A DNA stretch of 64,000 nt from Peromyscus leucopus (GCF_004664715.2 NC_051069.1:376001-440000); one strand, 5' to 3'. Counted from the stretch's first letter, positions 44,270 through 54,337 are shown. The notes: a model not told the origin generated them from the sequence alone. Program-made: numbers and translations.

Positions 44270-45390
44270 AAAAAAAATCTGTCCGACCCGGCTCCTCAAC
44301 GCCCTTCTGGTGCAGACAATACCGGGGGTTGTGTGACAGTGGGGACATCCCTTTGACAAGAGGGAAGGCTGTGAGCCTGCCCAGGCGCGGTCGTCCAGCC
44401 GAGGCCGGCCCTCGGCGGCGGTTACTGCGGACGCCATTGGGGTTCAGCTCTTGCGTCAAGAGCCGAGGGGACTGTTTATTTTTTGGTGAGGAGCTCGGGT
44501 TTCCGCCACACACACCCGCGGACAAGGTACAAAGGACCGAGGGGCGCCGTCTCCGGAGAGCCGAGCCCGGCTGCGAAGAGCGCGACGCGCGGGGGGCCTG
44601 CGCTGCGCGGACGCGGCGGCGGCGGCGGCGGGCGAGCCGAGGCGGAGGCCGGGCGGGCCTGGACGGCGGGCCGCGCCGCTCAGCTGTCCGCCTCGCCTCG
44701 TCGCGCCGGGATCCCTGCCGCGCCAGCCAGGCCCGGCAAGATGGCGGGCCGGCCCCACGCGCAGCCGGCCCCTGCCCGGCCCGGGGCGCTCCCGCCGACG
44801 CGCCGCGGCCCGAGACCCCCCACCCTGCGCCCCCGGAGTGCGGCGGCGCGGCCGCGCGGGAGGGCCTTCGCGGGCGGGCGGGCGGGCGGCCGCGCGGGGC
44901 GGGGGCGCTTACCGTGAGCGGAGCGGCTCGGCCTGACTGGAGCCCTGAGGAGGAGGAGAAAGAGGAGGAGGCGAGGGAGGAGCGCGGGGCCGTGCGCCGC
45001 CACCGCGGCGGCTCCCATCGCGGAGCTGGCTGCCGGGCGCCGCGCGGGGGAGGGGGGAGGGAAGGAGGGAGGGGAGGGGGAGGGGGCGTCGCGAGCCGCG
45101 GCGCGCTGCCTCATGGGTAGGCTCCGAGCCGCCCTCGCGCCGCCGCGCTTCCCCCCCCCCGCGCCGGGTTCCCGCCAACGCGGGAGGCGAGCGCGGCCGT
45201 GTGCGCCGCGGCGCGGGCCCTCGAAGGCCACGGGGCCGGGCCGGGCCACTCGGGCAGCCGGAGAAGCCACTCCGGGAGCGAGCCGGCCGAGGTGGGCCTT
45301 GGCGCTCTTCCGGCCACCTCAGGCCTGGAGCCGGTGGGGCCCTCCGCCGTGGACTCCGGACGCCCGTGTGCGAGCGAGGCTTAAATTTGG
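44270..45390. promoter_or_regulatory. ZNF280D: CpG-island promoter of ZNF280D
   Basis: About 1.1 kb of very GC-rich, CpG-dense sequence with almost no SINEs, unlike the AT-rich flanks. It contains a (CGG)n run near 44610-44632, GGGC repeats near 44875-44890, a YY1-like AAGATGGCGG on the plus strand near 44739 and G-tracts at 45043-45088. It lies over the leader exon of the minus-strand gene, as expected for a TATA-less housekeeping-type promoter. CpG islands commonly fire in both directions, so an upstream antisense transcript is possible, but no plus-strand gene was recognised. The exact transcription start cannot be read from sequence. Confidence 0.9.
44913..45120 (-). other. ZNF280D: ZNF280D exon 1, 5' leader (5' end approximate)
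   Basis: On the minus strand the sequence CGCTCACG is followed by a consensus donor GTAAGC (intron starts at 44912) inside the CpG island, so this is the best candidate first exon. The 5' end is a guess between about 45040 and 45170. The exon contains an ATG at 45018-45016 that opens 35 codons plus 1 nt to the donor. This encodes a strikingly hydrophobic peptide beginning MGAAAVAAHGPALLPRLLLF and continuing LLLLRAPVRP. With the usual downstream start this would be an upstream ORF; see the finding on the exon 2 acceptors. Confidence 0.7.
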
Positions 45391-45670
45391 GGCACGGAAG
45401 AGTGAACCTGAGAGGAAAAGGAATTCAGTGTCTGTGGTGCTGGCAGATTTTTTTTTTTTTCTAACGTGCGCTTTTGTTTGGCTATCTCTTTCATTCCTGT
45501 CGTAGGAAGGGTAGCCTGTGGTTGGAAAAGAGAGGGGAAAATAAATGGCCGATGCATTGATTGTAACACTTGGCGAGTCAGATCTGTAAGGAAACTGACT
45601 CCGAGCTTGTCAGAAACGTAGATGGACGCGTGTGCGTTTTCACGCTGTCAGGTTTTTACAATAACACTAA
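45390..45670. other. Unique sequence upstream of the CpG island
   Basis: Composition falls quickly from GC-rich to AT-rich. No features recognised. Confidence 0.55.
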
Positions 45671-45679
45671 ATTCGTGAG

Positions 45680-45905
45680 AGCTGGAGATAGGCTCAGGGG
45701 TTAAGAGCCCGTTTCGCTCCTGTTGCTCTTGCAGAGGGCCCAGGTTGGGTTCTCAGCGCCCACATGGCTGCTCACAACGGTCCGGAGCTCCAGTGCCGGC
45801 CGGCGGATCTGCCGCCCTCTTCTGGCCTCGGCAGGCACCAGGCACTGAAGTGGCGCACAGACCATTATGCAGGCAAAACACAAACACACATAAACGCAAA
45901 TACTG
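45680..45905 (+). mobile_element. B2/B3-like SINE (GC-rich copy)
   Basis: GAGCTGGAGATAGGCTCAGG, CCGCCCTCTTCTGGCCTCGG and CAAACACACATAAACGCAAA. Nearest SINE to the promoter. Confidence 0.82.
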
Positions 45906-46099
45906 TGAGGGTTTCATTAGCTACTTTCTGCCAAGCAGCCTATATTTCTCCGTAGGTAGCAGTCGGTTGGCAATCACAACTTCCTTTATTCCGGTCTTAA
46001 TTACTAACACAATACATTTCACACATAGAGGTTGGCTACAGAAGGTTTAAAGAGGCCACAGCAGATTTCAAAGGAGACAAAAGCAGAAAGCTGATGTCG

Positions 46100-46114
46100 A
46101 TGCAAATTGAGTCA
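46100..46114 (+). promoter_or_regulatory. Abutting octamer and AP-1 motifs
   Basis: ATGCAAAT (46100-46107), a perfect POU octamer, directly joined to TGAGTCA (46108-46114), a perfect AP-1/TRE site, about 1 kb upstream of the leader exon. It is in unique sequence. Function is inferred from the motifs only. Confidence 0.4.
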
Positions 46115-46360
46115 CTGCAGGTGGTTAGGAAAGGTATCTGGGGACCCCGCAGGAACCCCACAAAGCCGGGGCTGCAGAACCAGTCTGCAGATGCATAGAG
46201 GCAAGCAAGGAGCAAGACCCATCAGAGAGATAGAAGGATGACATTTGAAGTCAAGCAGTGTGAATAGTTAGGAGTTGTCTGCCTGTCACTTCCTGGAAAC
46301 AGACACCAAGTGGTCAGGTGACAGGTGGCCAGTGCAGTCACTATCTCAGTGTTAGGTGCC

Positions 46361-46860
46361 TGTATTAATCAGGGTTCTCTAGAGTAAAGAACTTATAGAA
46401 TGAATCTATGTATAAAGAAAGGGGTTTTACTAGAATGACTTACTAATCCAACTAATTCAACAATGGCTGGCTATGAACAGAAAGTCCAAGAGTCCAGTAG
46501 TTGCTCAGTCCAGGCCCGGATGTCTCAGATGGTCTTTAGTATTCCCTGAAGAAGCAGACTCTAATGCCAGTGAAGGGATAGAATTGCTAGCAAAGCGAGG
46601 GCAAGCAGGCGAAGAGCAAAAGCTTTTTTCTTCCATGTCCTTACATAGGCTTCCAGCAGAAGGTGTGATCAGGGTAGAGATGGGGTTCTCCACCTCAAAT
46701 GATCTGGATTAAAGGTGTGTCTTCTTATCTCAAAGATAGAGTAGAAGTAAAACTCCCTACTTCAAATTAAGCAAAAATCCCTCACAAATATGCCCTCCAT
46801 TTAGAGGTTTTAGTTAATTACAGATGTAGTCAAGTTGACAACCAAGGTAGCCATGATCCA
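46361..46860 (-). mobile_element. MaLR-type (ORR1-like) LTR, antisense
   Basis: TGTATTAATCAGGGTTCTCT start, then AGAACTTATAGAATGAATCT, and ACCAAGGTAGCCATGATCCA at the end. This is the reversed form of a rodent MaLR LTR; a sister copy is at 50099. Family name from memory. Confidence 0.7.
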
Positions 46861-46992
46861 GGTGAGACTGTTGCTTCCTATTGACATGGTTGTGTTCCAT
46901 AAATTCTCAGGACTGGTATTTTTTATTGACTTTTAATATGCTCATTAGTCCACATGTTCCTAATCCAATTTTTAGGAGCTGCCTTTGTTTGG

Positions 46993-47150
46993 TTGGTTGG
47001 TTGGTTTTTTGAGACAGGGTTTCTCTGTGTAGCTCTGGCTGTCATGGAACTCACTTTGTAGACCAGGCTGGCCTCAAACTCACAGATATCCGCCTGCCTC
47101 TGCCTCCTGAGTGCTGGGATTAGAGGAGTGTGCCACCACCAGCCAGCTAT
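46993..47150 (-). mobile_element. B1 SINE, antisense
   Basis: TTTTTTGAGACAGGGTTTCT to GCCACCACCAGCCAGC. Confidence 0.9.
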
Positions 47151-47194
47151 GGAGATGCCTTTTTACTTGCATGTATAAATTATTTATCTTCCTG

Positions 47195-47370
47195 CCACTG
47201 GGGCAGTGGTAAGGCACACCTTTAATCCCAGCACTTGGGAGGCAAAGGCAGTTGGAGATCCAAGTGCGAGGTCAGCCTGGTATACAGACTGAGTCCACTC
47301 TGTCTAAAGAGGACAGCCAGGGCTACACAGAGAAATCCTGTCTCAAAAAAACTAACTAAATAAATAAACA
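47195..47370 (+). mobile_element. B1 SINE with internal insertion
   Basis: GGGGCAGTGGTAAGGCACAC start; a short extra segment (CACTCTGTCTAAAG) interrupts the 3' half. Confidence 0.85.
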
Positions 47371-47734
47371 ATAATAAAAATACATTAAAAATACCCTGCC
47401 TTACAACAGTGACTGTGTGTACAAATCAAATGTGGTGTCATTCTGCTTCTGCACCTGTACTCAAGATGGAGCCAGTCAGGACAAGGTACAGCCTGATTAG
47501 AACAGCAGTTTTCCTGCAGTGATAGCTCTTGAAAGACCAGTGACAACCATGACCTCAAGTGTGAACAATACTCTGATTACCTTTCCAGATTAATCTTCCC
47601 TAGAAACAACATTTAAATGATTTTTGATTACTGCATCCTTTAAAACTCCTTTTTGGCATCTAGTGACAGTAGCAAGGGGGTGCTGGGGATACAGTCAGGT
47701 TAAGATGTTCAACTTGCCCCCAGAAAGATCTCGG

Positions 47735-47886
47735 GATGGGGCAGTGGTGACACACGCTTTTAATCCCAGCACTCAAAGGAAGGAAGGAAGGAAGGAAGGA
47801 AAGAAAGAAGGAAGGAAAGAACAAAGGAAGGAACGAAGGAAGGAAGGAACGAAGGAAGGGAAAGAGGAAAGGAAAGAAGAAAGAAA
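47735..47886 (+). repeat. B1 5' half running into a GGAA/GAAG microsatellite
   Basis: GCAGTGGTGACACACGC...CCCAGCACTCAAAGG, then about 110 bp of GGAAGGAA/AAAGAAAG variants, then an LTR 3' fragment. The reading frames here are repeat artefacts. Confidence 0.88.
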
Positions 47887-47998
47887 AGCTGGCTAGCTGA
47901 GGCCAGGCATTCATAACTAAGAATGAGCCTCCGTGTGAATTTATTTGGGAGCTGGGTGTCGGGCCTTTCAAAAGAGAAAAAGCAAACAGCAACTATGG
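47887..47998 (+). mobile_element. 3' fragment of the 15146/31044-type LTR
   Basis: CCAGGCATTCATAACTAAGA, GAGCCTCCGTGTGAATTTAT and TTGGGAGCTGGGTGTCGGGC match the last ~110 bp of the LTR at 15146. It begins directly after a GGAA-type microsatellite. Confidence 0.7.
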
Positions 47999-47999
47999 A

Positions 48000-48868
48000 A
48001 GGAAGGTCCTATTGGAAACAGACTCTAACAATCTATTTCTTACAGTAGTATGTATTATGAGCCCCACACTCCAATGCTAGGAAGGAAGAGTATTACTGGA
48101 AGCTGGGATTGAAAGGAGGAGTTGCAGGCAAATAAGACAACTTATTAACCAACATGCAAGTCTCTAGATATGCAGATACATCAAACACTCAGGCACACAA
48201 ATGCACACATGAGCCAAGCACAGACACACAGACACAGACACACACACACAGACTTACAAAAAGGCCTACAAGACAGAAGACAGGCTGGCCTAGGCAAAGG
48301 CCAATGCTCAGACACCGAGACAATATTTATGCAGAATCATACAAAAATGGTGTTCTGCCAGGAATAGTTATGACAGATTACATCACTGCAGTACTGTTTA
48401 CATTTGGGTTCCCCATACATCCTATTTGAGTCATCTTGTGCTGACTCACTACCACCCACACCTCACACCCCTTGCCAAAGTGTAGCATTCACCATCTTGG
48501 CCCATACTGAATATCTATACCAGCGCTATTTGGTCTAAACAAAAACTGGCTTATACAGTCCTCTGTTCCTAACACACAAACAATGAGCGTTTTACAGAAG
48601 CCATATGTACCATTTTTGGTGAAGTTGCTCTCAAGAGCTTGCTTGCTAAGGAACCTTTCTTCTTTTGGTTTCTAATAGACATTGGGTGAGATCACAGCCG
48701 ATAAGGTGAGCAGGTCATCTGGTTTGTAAGAAGCTGAAATATTTTTACCGTAAACAAAGGATGACACTTGTTTGTGAGATGCCAGAAAATCCCTAGGAAA
48801 GGGGTAAGCCCTCACTTGAAGGTCAAACAGCTTTTGACCTTGAGTATGGCTCCTTCCTACTTCAACAT
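48000..48868. other. Mostly unique intergenic sequence
   Basis: Contains an ACAGACACACAGACACAGAC run near 48220-48255 and nothing else I recognise. Confidence 0.55.
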
Positions 48869-48871
48869 TCC

Positions 48872-49025
48872 TAACCTGGTGGTGGCGCATGCCTTTAATC
48901 CCAGTACTGGGGAGGCAGAGCCAGGCGGATCTCTGTGAGTTCAAGGCCAGCCTGGGCTACCAAGTGAGTTCCAGGAAAGGCTCTAAAGCTACACAGAAAA
49001 ACCCTGTCTCGAGAAAAAAAAAAAA
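48872..49025 (+). mobile_element. B1 SINE
   Basis: CCTGGTGGTGGCGCATGCCT to CCTGTCTCGAGAAAAAAA. Confidence 0.92.
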
Positions 49026-49587
49026 TCCTAACTGAAAATGTTTTACTATAAGAGGAATGTTGTATTTATGTTGACAGCCTTCACAGAAAACTTTTGTTGA
49101 TTTTGTGGAATTCTTCATTCTCAGTTGGTGAGAAACTTTAGACTCCGAAGCCCTTCCCCACCCCTTATACCCCCATATCTTGCTTCACTAGAATACCTCT
49201 CTCTCGGCTTTCTTGACTCACTTCCCACACCTTCCTTTTGTTTCTAAGTGCTTTGCTTCCTATAACCTCTTACATGCTGTATATTCAGCTCTGGGTACCA
49301 TCATAGTACCCATTCTCCTTACGTGAGATCATGCTGGACACTGTTCCCTAACTGATTGTGACAGATACAGTTTGCCAGCTTCCATCCCACAATTCTTCTG
49401 TCTTCACCCATGTAGTTTTGGTGCAGAATCAATGCTATCCTCCTAAAACAGGTTCACAGATGGCCCTGCTGTCTTTAGGTGTAAGGATTCTGTTCTTAAT
49501 TGCATCATCAGCCTGCAACAGCAGCCCAGCCTAAAAAGCAGGTAGGCCCTCTGTGCATCCCTCTCTTTCCTTTCTGCTCCTTCCGTC

Positions 49588-49676
49588 TGTCCTCTCTCTT
49601 CCTCTCTCTTCCTCTCTCTTCCTCTCTCTCCCTCTCTCTCCCTCTCTCTCTCCCCCCCACCCCCCACCCCCGCCTC
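49588..49676. repeat. (CTCTCTTC)n/(CT)n polypyrimidine tract
   Basis: Tandem CCTCTCTCTT units followed by CT and a C-run. On the minus strand it reads as a long purine run, producing artefactual Arg/Glu frames. Confidence 0.95.
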
Positions 49677-50098
49677 CCAATAAAGCTCTAAAAAGGTAAC
49701 CACGGCTTATGATTTTTCCAATCAGCGGGCTGTGGCCAGCCACAAGCAGCACCCCGTTTAACCAACATTAGGGTAAAAACCTGGCTGGGATCAAGCAACC
49801 CCAACAAGGTAGGCTGAACCACCCACTCTAGTATGCCAACCAAAGAGATGGAAAAAAACAAACAAACAAAAAACTGAGAAAGATTTGTTGTGTGGCCACA
49901 TTAGGAAGAGGAACAAATTGAGGGGTCCAGTAACCCCCCCACGTCCATCTTTGTAGAACTGAAATAATTTGAACTCTTAAATAGAGGAAGAACTGTAGCA
50001 AGGACAAAGTGTATATATAATTAAGCAGTCCTAGGTATGGTCTTACTGGTCCTGTTTCCGTAATGCTTTAATACAGTTCCTCACTTTGTCATGACCCC

Positions 50099-50572
50099 TG
50101 TATTAGTCAAGGTTCTCTAGAGTCATGGAACTTATAGAATGAATATATATTATACATATCTATAAACACATACATATAATGACTTACAGGCTGCAGTCCA
50201 ACAATGGCTAGCTATGAATGAAAGTCCAGGAATCTAGTAGTTTCTTAGTCCCACAAGGCTGGGTGTCTCAGCTGGTCTTCTATATATGCTGGAATCACAA
50301 AGAGATAGTCTTCAGTGCCAGTGAAGGGATGGATGTGTGGACAAAAGGCAAGCAGGCGAAGGACTAACAATCCCTTCCTCTTCTGTTGTCCTTATATAGG
50401 CTTCCAGCAGAAGGTGTGGCCCAGATTAAAGGTGTGCCTTCCAGCATCAAGATCTGAATAAAAGGTATGTTGTCTTCCTGCCTCGAGATCCAGATTGCAA
50501 GTATGCCCTCTATTTTTGTACTGTAGTTCATTCCAGATAGAGTCCAGTTGACAATGATGAATAGCTATCACA
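50099..50572 (-). mobile_element. MaLR-type (ORR1-like) LTR, antisense, inside a URR1 element
   Basis: TGTATTAGTCAAGGTTCTCT to GAATAGCTATCACA. It is flanked on both sides by URR1 sequence that rejoins as ...TGACCCC/CCAACCATAAAA once the LTR is removed, so it inserted into an existing DNA transposon. The 5-bp flanks ACCCC and GCCTC agree at 3 of 5 positions. Confidence 0.7.
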
Positions 50573-50601
50573 GCCTCCAACCATAAAATTATTTTGTTGT
50601 A

Positions 50602-50785
50602 AGCTGGAGAGATGGTTCATCAGTTAAGAGCACTGGCTGTTCTTCCAGAGGAGCCAGGTTCAATTCCCAGCACCCACATGGTCCCTCACAACTGTCTGTA
50701 ACTCAAGTTCCAGTGGATCCAACATTTTCATACAGACATACATGCAGACAAAACACCAATGCATATAAAAAAGTTTATTTTAAAT
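50602..50785 (+). mobile_element. B2-type SINE inside URR1
   Basis: AAGCTGGAGAGATGGTTCAT, CCCAGCACCCACATGGTCCC and CAGACAAAACACCAATGC. The flanking ATTTTGTTG repeats mark its insertion. Confidence 0.88.
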
Positions 50786-51431
50786 TTTGTTGCTACTTCA
50801 TAGCTTTAATTTTGCTACTGTTATGAATAGTAATGTAAATATCTGATATGCAAGATATCCAAAATTGACCCCAAAGAGGTCAAGACACACAGGTTGAGAA
50901 CCATTGTCTAGTTCCTGTAAATTGGTCTGAGGAAGTTCTTAGTGCTTGCAGGGGAAAGCTGACTTTCCAGGAGATGATCCTCATCTACAGAGGGTCCATC
51001 AAAGGAGGCTTTGTTCTCCCTGAAATTTAAATTTACCTCTCTGACTTCAGCCTTAAGGAGAGTAAGAAACAGTAAACATTAGGGTTTTTTTTTTTTTCTG
51101 TCTCTGTGAAACACTATGAAACTTTTCAAATTCAAATCTTTTCATCTCCCCTACCTAGTAAAACCTTTATGCAAATGTTTGAGTTCTGCCCCACCTGCTA
51201 AAACTTCTGATTACGCTAAGATCCTACTGAGTTCACCTAACTGAAGTGACTTTTGTAACAGACTGCTTTCTACTCTCCTTCTTTTTCTTTTCCCTGATTC
51301 TTTTAAACTAACCAATCATGAAAGACTGTGAAGTTGTACTCCAGCCAGTGGGAAAAAGACAGTTACCACTTGGGTTAGAATAAAAACCATGTAAACTTCC
51401 AGTCCCAGAGTGCTCCCTGTTTTGTTTGTTT

Positions 51432-51948
51432 CGAAAGACCCTAACCCTTCAGGCTTACACCCCCCAAGCCCCAGGAAATGAGAAACTAAAAATCTAGTTC
51501 CAAGGGCAACCTGACTCAGCCATTATTCAACCACCCCTGCCACAATGTAAAAATGTAAAAAGATTTCTGTTAAGAGATGTGCTCAGCTGTGACTGGGATA
51601 GTTGAAAGTGTTCCAGGAAGGACCACTATGACCTTTGTGTAAACTCCACTCCCGCCCTGATACCCCCCTTGAGGTTTCAGGAAGAATGTGCATGCAGACC
51701 GTACCCACTCTGTGATCACCTTGTGATCAGGCCATGAAATTGTATAGGAATTGTAATCTTATGGCTTTTGTGGGTTTTTCCTTTAAAAGCACCCATATGG
51801 CTGCAATAAGATGCGACTCTTGCTCTCAGGACAAGAGTAGCCCGTCTGTACAGTCGCTTCAATAAAAACCTCGTGCTGTTGCATCAACTGGACTGGAGTC
51901 TGGGTTCTTGGGGCGCCCACTTGAGACCCTAAACTTTGGGGTCTAACA
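51432..51948 (+). mobile_element. Gammaretrovirus-like (class I) solo LTR, duplication GTTT
   Basis: Starts CGAAAGACCC (a TGAAAGACCC-type end with a probable TG-to-CG change) and ends GGGGTCTAACA, 517 bp. Flanked by GTTT at 51428-51431 and 51949-51952. It shows a promoter-like TTTAAAAG at 51782-51789 and a poly(A) signal AATAAA at 51861-51866 followed by GTGCTGTTGCATC, the MuLV/VL30 arrangement. No internal region or genes remain. Confidence 0.85.
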
Positions 51949-51949
51949 G

Positions 51950-52850
51950 TTTGTTTGTTTGTTTTCTGTGAGCAGAGCAGAGTACCCTTCTGATGAGAAG
52001 TAAAGCTTTGCCTGTTTAAACACATAAATCAGGGGAAAGTGGGGTGGGGTGGGAGGATGGGAGCGGCAGAAAACACACAGACACTCTTAAAGCCGAACAG
52101 AACATCTGGATTGCCGGCTTACAGCTGCATGGAGAACTTGCCCAAATCACACAGTCTGGAACCTCACAATTCTGTGTCCTTTATGCACAAAATCCACATC
52201 TTGTCGACATACTTAGGTCAACAAGAACAGTTATGGAGAAGTGAGATGAGTGCATTTAGAGGCTTCTGGAACTATGGAATAGGTCTTTAGGTGTTGGGGC
52301 CTATGTGCTGGGTTCTAGGGCCATAATGGTACCTCTCACATGGCGTCAGTTGAGCCATGTTAGGTCTTGAAGCCTATTACAGTAGTCTCCTTCTTTGTGA
52401 CTCTGGAATTATTTCTAACAGAAGGATGAGCCAGGTTACACAGATATTCCTTAAGTGGTTAACAAGCTGACCTGCAGATAGGTAAACAGTTGACCCCAAA
52501 TAAATAAAGCACACAAAATTAAGGCAAAGGTGCTAGGCTTTTCCCTAAATTTAGTTTCCTTATGCACAGAAGTGAGAAATCCATGCTTTTTAGCAGTTTC
52601 TGGGTGCCTGTTTGAGTCAGACTGACCTGACACTCTTCCAATGACGGTTCTTGTTTCAGGATGTTTAAACATGACCACTCCGTGATATGGTGAAGGGGAA
52701 GGTTTCACTGTAGACACGAGAGAGAGAACAGCCAGAGGCATCTAGAAGAGTCCAGAGCAGAGAGAGGAAGAAGTAGAATGAACACGGCCAGTAGACTGGA
52801 CCTGGCCAGGGCTAACTGTGAGAGAGGGGAGAGTAGCAGGGGATAGAGAA
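51950..52850. other. Unique intergenic sequence
   Basis: No recognised gene. The open frames at 52039-52290 and 52451-52741 show no family signature. Confidence 0.5.
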
Positions 52851-52857
52851 TAGAGAG

Positions 52858-52928
52858 AACATAAACAGAGAAGCAGAGAGAGGGTGGGGGAGAGAGAGAG
52901 AGGGAGGGAGAGAGAAAGGAGAGAGGGG

Positions 52929-52984
<56 letters not shown>
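52858..52984. repeat. Purine microsatellite, pure (GA)n at 52932-52984
   Basis: About 53 bp of uninterrupted GA preceded by GAGGGAG variants; a polypurine strand capable of triplex (H-DNA) formation. Confidence 0.95.
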
Positions 52985-52987
<3 letters not shown>

Positions 52988-52989
52988 CC

Positions 52990-53830
52990 AAGCAGAGCAG
53001 AGAGCGAGAATAGCAGGGTTATATGGAGAGTGAGTGGCTGGGGGAAGGGACGCTGTGAACAGGAGGGAGTTTAGGGTGGGGCAGGAGATGGGAAGGTCTA
53101 GACTGCTTGTATGGACTTTGAAGTGTGTCACAGGTACTTGTGATACTGAAGGATCCAGGAGGCCAGCGTGAGCTTTGATATGCTAATAGGCACCTCTGGG
53201 TAGCATTGTCCCTTCTTCCAGAAGTAAGTAAGGGAAGTGACTCTTTTTTGATAGATGGGAACCAACTGGTTAGACAAGTTCCTGAGGAATGCTGGCTTTT
53301 ATCTAACCACCAGAGATCTTCCTATAGCCCAGGTTGAGCTTACTGGACTGCCTTTTAGAGTTTGGGGAACCAGAGTTTCCTTTGGACCTAACATGGAAGT
53401 CTGTCAACATGAAGTTCAGGACTCTTGTCCGAATGCAGGGAAACAAGATTTTTTTTTTTTTCCTTCCTCTGGATAGTGTAGTATTAGAGGATGAATACAG
53501 GAAGCATTGTAATCTTTGTTTATTCTTCTGCCACTGAAGAAAGCCAGCTGATAATAAAGCTAGCACAGGGAGTAGGAAGGGCCAGAAAGATCAAGGAAAG
53601 GGAGTCAATTCCAGAGAGCCTCATAAACCTCAAGATCAAACACAGCCTGAACCCCTTGCTCTCGCTATACTTAAATGACTTAATCGATACCCTGCTTGGT
53701 TAGGCGAATCCTGTGATATCTCTAGAGTTCTTTGTTATATGGGTTAAATTCTCCCTGTTATTCAGACTGAAGAATTCCAAGAGAAGTTGCTGTCGTGTAT
53801 TTAATTGAATGTATTTGAGCTCCCAGAATC
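52990..53830. other. Intergenic sequence, unclassified
   Basis: No SINE seen. The overlapping short frames at 53255-53703 are not recognised as any gene. Confidence 0.45.
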
Positions 53831-53835
53831 TTGTA

Positions 53836-54337
53836 TGTTGTGCCCAGATCGTAACCCCCAGAGAGACCACCAAAGGACGAGCATACCAGAATGCAAAAGC
53901 AAGGTTTACTTCTGCTGCAAGTCATGACAGGGAACTCATCTCAAGCCATCTCAAGTGAGGCAGGGAAGAGTTACTCTTTCTTGGGGAAGTTAGTTTTTAT
54001 AGGCAAAACCCATAAAATTTCTTAGAGGGGAGGGGGTTAGTACGGGTCCATCCTTGATTGGTCCAGTTTTTCCCGGGCCTGGACTTTATCTTATTCTAGC
54101 TTATCTGTTTGCCCTGTCAGGAGTTTTACAACTCCTCTCCGGGGTCTGGTCATGTTATCTCCAGAGAGGGGCGTCTCGTGGTTAATTGGTTACCATCAGA
54201 CATCCTGACTCTGTTCTTTTGAGTTCCTGGGGCTGGCACCATCATTTCTGGGGACTTGAAACTGGCCTGGGTCTATCTATATTGAGATAGATATCTTTGT
54301 CTAAGGCCCCCTTTTTGAGAAAATAGAGTGAGGGTCT
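53836..54337 (-). mobile_element. Class I-like LTR fragment (antisense), copy 1 of cluster
   Basis: Starts TGTTGTGCCCAGATCG on the plus strand with GAATGCAAAAGCAAGGTTTACTT, the reverse of an R/U5 region. Related starts recur at 54338 and 54941. The right boundary is not defined; it is set at the start of copy 2. Confidence 0.55.

Larger units (their letters stand above)
1..45120 (-). other. ZNF280D: ZNF280D gene, 5' portion (minus strand, runs off left edge)
   Basis: The exons listed below form one collinear minus-strand gene from the CpG island to the left edge. Spliced in order they give 333 complete codons plus 2 nt with no stop and consistent phases. The encoded sequence matches my recollection of human ZNF280D (suppressor of hairy wing homolog 4): a MGD-x-x-FQPK start, MAELFMECEEEELEPWQKK, NILNRVNPSS, a GLKNGAL block and LLFDLTQDTGLSHYQGGP. 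The paralogue ZNF280C starts differently (MDDD) and lacks the GLSHYQGG block. The family is nuclear, multi-C2H2 and functionally poorly characterised; a DNA-binding or transcriptional role is assumed from its fingers. Most zinc fingers, the C-terminus and the 3' UTR lie outside the window. The 5' boundary is approximate. Confidence 0.93.
50043..50908 (+). mobile_element. URR1-like hAT element broken by an LTR and a B2 SINE
   Basis: Left part 50043-50098 (CTTTAATACAGTTCCTCACT), middle part 50573-50601 (CCAACCATAAAATTATTTTG) and right part from about 50785 (TTGCTACTTCATAG..., CACACAGGTTGAGAACCATTG). These are consecutive segments of the rodent URR1 non-autonomous hAT consensus. Confidence 0.75.

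Noticed and set aside
44221..45120. 299-codon plus-strand open frame across the CpG island (and 130-196-codon frames on both strands nearby)
   Set aside because: Stop-poor because of extreme GC content; Arg/Gly/Ala/Pro-rich with no domain, overlapping the promoter and leader exon of ZNF280D. Several frames are open at once.
47624..47992. Lys/Glu/Arg-rich plus-strand and Phe/Leu/Ser-rich minus-strand frames
   Set aside because: Produced by the GGAA microsatellite and the B1 half.
52742..53131. 129-codon minus-strand frame with Ser-Leu repeats
   Set aside because: Produced by the (GA)n tract.
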